64,000 bases of DNA, from assembly GCA_946187775.1 (NCBI GenBank), contig CAMHSI010000002.1, positions 1 through 64,000 of the forward strand, written 5' to 3'. Numbering within the stretch: the stretch's first letter is position 1; the number at the start of each line of letters is the position of its first letter. Shown here piece after piece: positions 62,964-64,000 of this stretch. The position numbers and the translations under genes were made by a program. The notes beneath the pieces are model-generated. The model was not told where the DNA came from. It saw nothing but the letters and a program-made list of their open reading frames with translations, and did not search any database. The stretch is from an uncultured Clostridia bacterium (lineage in GTDB: Bacteria > Bacillota > Clostridia > Christensenellales > Aristaeellaceae).

Positions 62964-63898
62964 GCGCTGGCGAAGTAGATAATGTCGTAAATGGTCCGGT
63001 CGTTCACTTCGTTCTGGTTCACCTGATGCTTCTGGAATACAACCTGGCCGGAATTTCCCCCGTCCAGCACATAAACCGTCTTGCAGGGCGCGATGCTCAT
63101 AACCAGGTCCCGCACCTGGGCCAGGTTCAGTCCGTACCAGTTGGAAAACACAAGGTAGTGCAGGGGCTCGATCTGGGCGATGGCGATCCGGGCCGCCCAG
63201 TTCTGGGGCTGTGCGGTCAGGGGAGAGTGCTTCTCATCCAGCACGTATTCATCCGGCACGGGCTCCCCGTCGATCACCAGCGCGGGACCGAACTGGAAAG
63301 CGTTGATCACTTTCTTTCCGTCGATCTCCTCCTTGTTCATTTCCGCAAGCTCCGGACCGCCCTGGCGGATATGGAAATTGCCGTCCTCGTCAATCAGCAG
63401 CATGTCCAGGTAATCCACCACCGTGTCCCGGTATACAACGCCCTGCCGCAGGCAGTATTTGTTGCCCTCCTGTCCGTAATAGGAATTGCAGAAATCGCCG
63501 TCCACCGCCACAACGGCCTGCACCCTCTTGGCGATATCCAGCGTCCTTTTCATAATTCCCCGGGTAAAATTGGCCGGATCCCCGGAAGCGGTCCTCAGCT
63601 GTGAGGGGTGCTTGATCTTCACATCCACATAGCAGTAATACACCCCGTGGGTGCCGTTGTCCTGGGGGTTGACCATGTTTTCCCTGAATTCGTGGAATTC
63701 CGCCCGGATCGTGGGATCCTCATAGCAGTTCCTGTCCTTCTTCCAGGAGGCGCCGGCGTCATACTTCATCCCGCCGCTCAGGTCGATGGGCAGCGTATAT
63801 GTTTCCTCTCCCAGGGCCGCGCCGGCTCCCGCGCACAGCAAAGCTGCCGCCGCCGCGCTGATTCCCCTGCGGATCCAGGTGTAAATCCTCTTTTTCAT
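62948..63898 (-). CDS. Secreted phosphodiester glycosidase (NAGPA domain) family protein
   Basis: 316 residues with an N-terminal signal or anchor (basic MKKRIYTWIRRG then AAAAALLCAGAGAAL). The NAGPA-type domain shows AVVAVDGDFCNSYY near residue 130 and VYVLDGGNSGQVVFQ near the C-terminus, the two conserved Asp-containing motifs of phosphodiester glycosidases related to the mammalian uncovering enzyme. It probably acts on extracellular glycans. The stop is within the convergent Lgt-like gene. Confidence 0.82.
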   Translation of the reverse strand: MKKRIYTWIRRGISAAAAALLCAGAGAALGEETYTLPIDLSGGMKYDAGASWKKDRNCYEDPTIRAEFHEFRENMVNPQDNGTHGVYYCYVDVKIKHPSQLRTASGDPANFTRGIMKRTLDIAKRVQAVVAVDGDFCNSYYGQEGNKYCLRQGVVYRDTVVDYLDMLLIDEDGNFHIRQGGPELAEMNKEEIDGKKVINAFQFGPALVIDGEPVPDEYVLDEKHSPLTAQPQNWAARIAIAQIEPLHYLVFSNWYGLNLAQVRDLVMSIAPCKTVYVLDGGNSGQVVFQKHQVNQNEVNDRTIYDIIYFASAYPGE

Positions 63899-63951
63899 TG
63901 CGTTCCCTCCGGTCTTGCTTTCACGGTATCATTATACAGGAGGAACCCCGG

Positions 63952-64000
63952 ATGGGCAAGAACAACCGCCCCCGCGGCCCGGGGCCGGGCCGGAGGAGCC
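63952..64000 (+). CDS. Start of an unidentified gene, cut by the window end
   Basis: ATG 63952 follows AGGAGGA and reads MGKNNRPRGPGPGRRS to the edge. Only 16 codons are visible; too little to assign. Its direction is opposite to the glycosidase gene. Confidence 0.5.
   Translation, partial: MGKNNRPRGPGPGRRS

Overview
The window looks like part of the chromosome of a strictly anaerobic, GC-rich Bacillota (Clostridia), probably from gut or rumen. The evidence is an Rnf complex, ferredoxin-linked indolepyruvate oxidoreductase, LplB/YtcP/LipO-type sugar ABC transporters with MsmX-type ATPases, and an FCD-family GntR regulator over a galacturonate pathway. Placement within Christensenellales-type lineages is only a guess. 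I found no rRNA or tRNA gene. All calls come from reading motifs and translations; no database was searched.

Layout. 1-3.3 kb: an rnf operon on the minus strand (rnfC, a fused rnfD-rnfG, rnfE cut by the window edge), divergent from a cytoplasmic LacI-type sugar-binding/GGDEF fusion. 5.4-6.1 kb: an aquaporin. 6.1-8.5 kb: an AT-richer, decayed accessory island with a frameshifted small gene, a gene fragment, a small type II CRISPR array, an N-terminal cas9 fragment, an apparently intact tracrRNA gene with its own promoter, and further broken reading frames. 8.5-12.4 kb: a lipoprotein S15-type peptidase, a secreted unknown and a methyltransferase. 12.6-19.6 kb: an operon of a LacI regulator, a triple-repeat secreted protein, two sugar permeases (one with a long extra N-terminal membrane region) and a solute-binding protein. 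19.8-31.6 kb: mostly housekeeping or energy genes (tex, iorAB, a phenylacetate-CoA ligase, gyrA, gyrB, a GGDEF protein).

31.7-55.2 kb is a pectin and uronate locus. It holds an intracellular pectinesterase, a GH4 (probable alpha-galacturonidase), a GH105 hydrolase and a GH28 polygalacturonase. It also carries a complete ABC importer with two MsmX-type ATPases and five small unrecognised membrane proteins. The kduD/kduI and uxaC/uxaB/uxaA/kdgK/kdgA enzymes take unsaturated and saturated galacturonate to pyruvate and glyceraldehyde-3-phosphate. A divergent GntR gene shares a GTTGTATAC motif with the catabolic operon promoter. The pectin enzymes lack signal peptides, so oligogalacturonides are probably imported first and trimmed inside the cell.

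55.3-64 kb: two overlapping COG0523 metallochaperone-type GTPases (one with a large His/Asp tract, one with a cysteine-bearing C-terminal domain), DegV, a CBS-type family II pyrophosphatase, galE, a CHAP-like secreted protein, an Lgt-like membrane protein and a phosphodiester glycosidase.

The most unusual structural signal is in the CRISPR remnant. The array is an exact circular permutation of four repeat-spacer units (265 bp), flanked by TA dinucleotides, lying between two minus-strand coding fragments that become one reading frame if the array plus one TA is removed.
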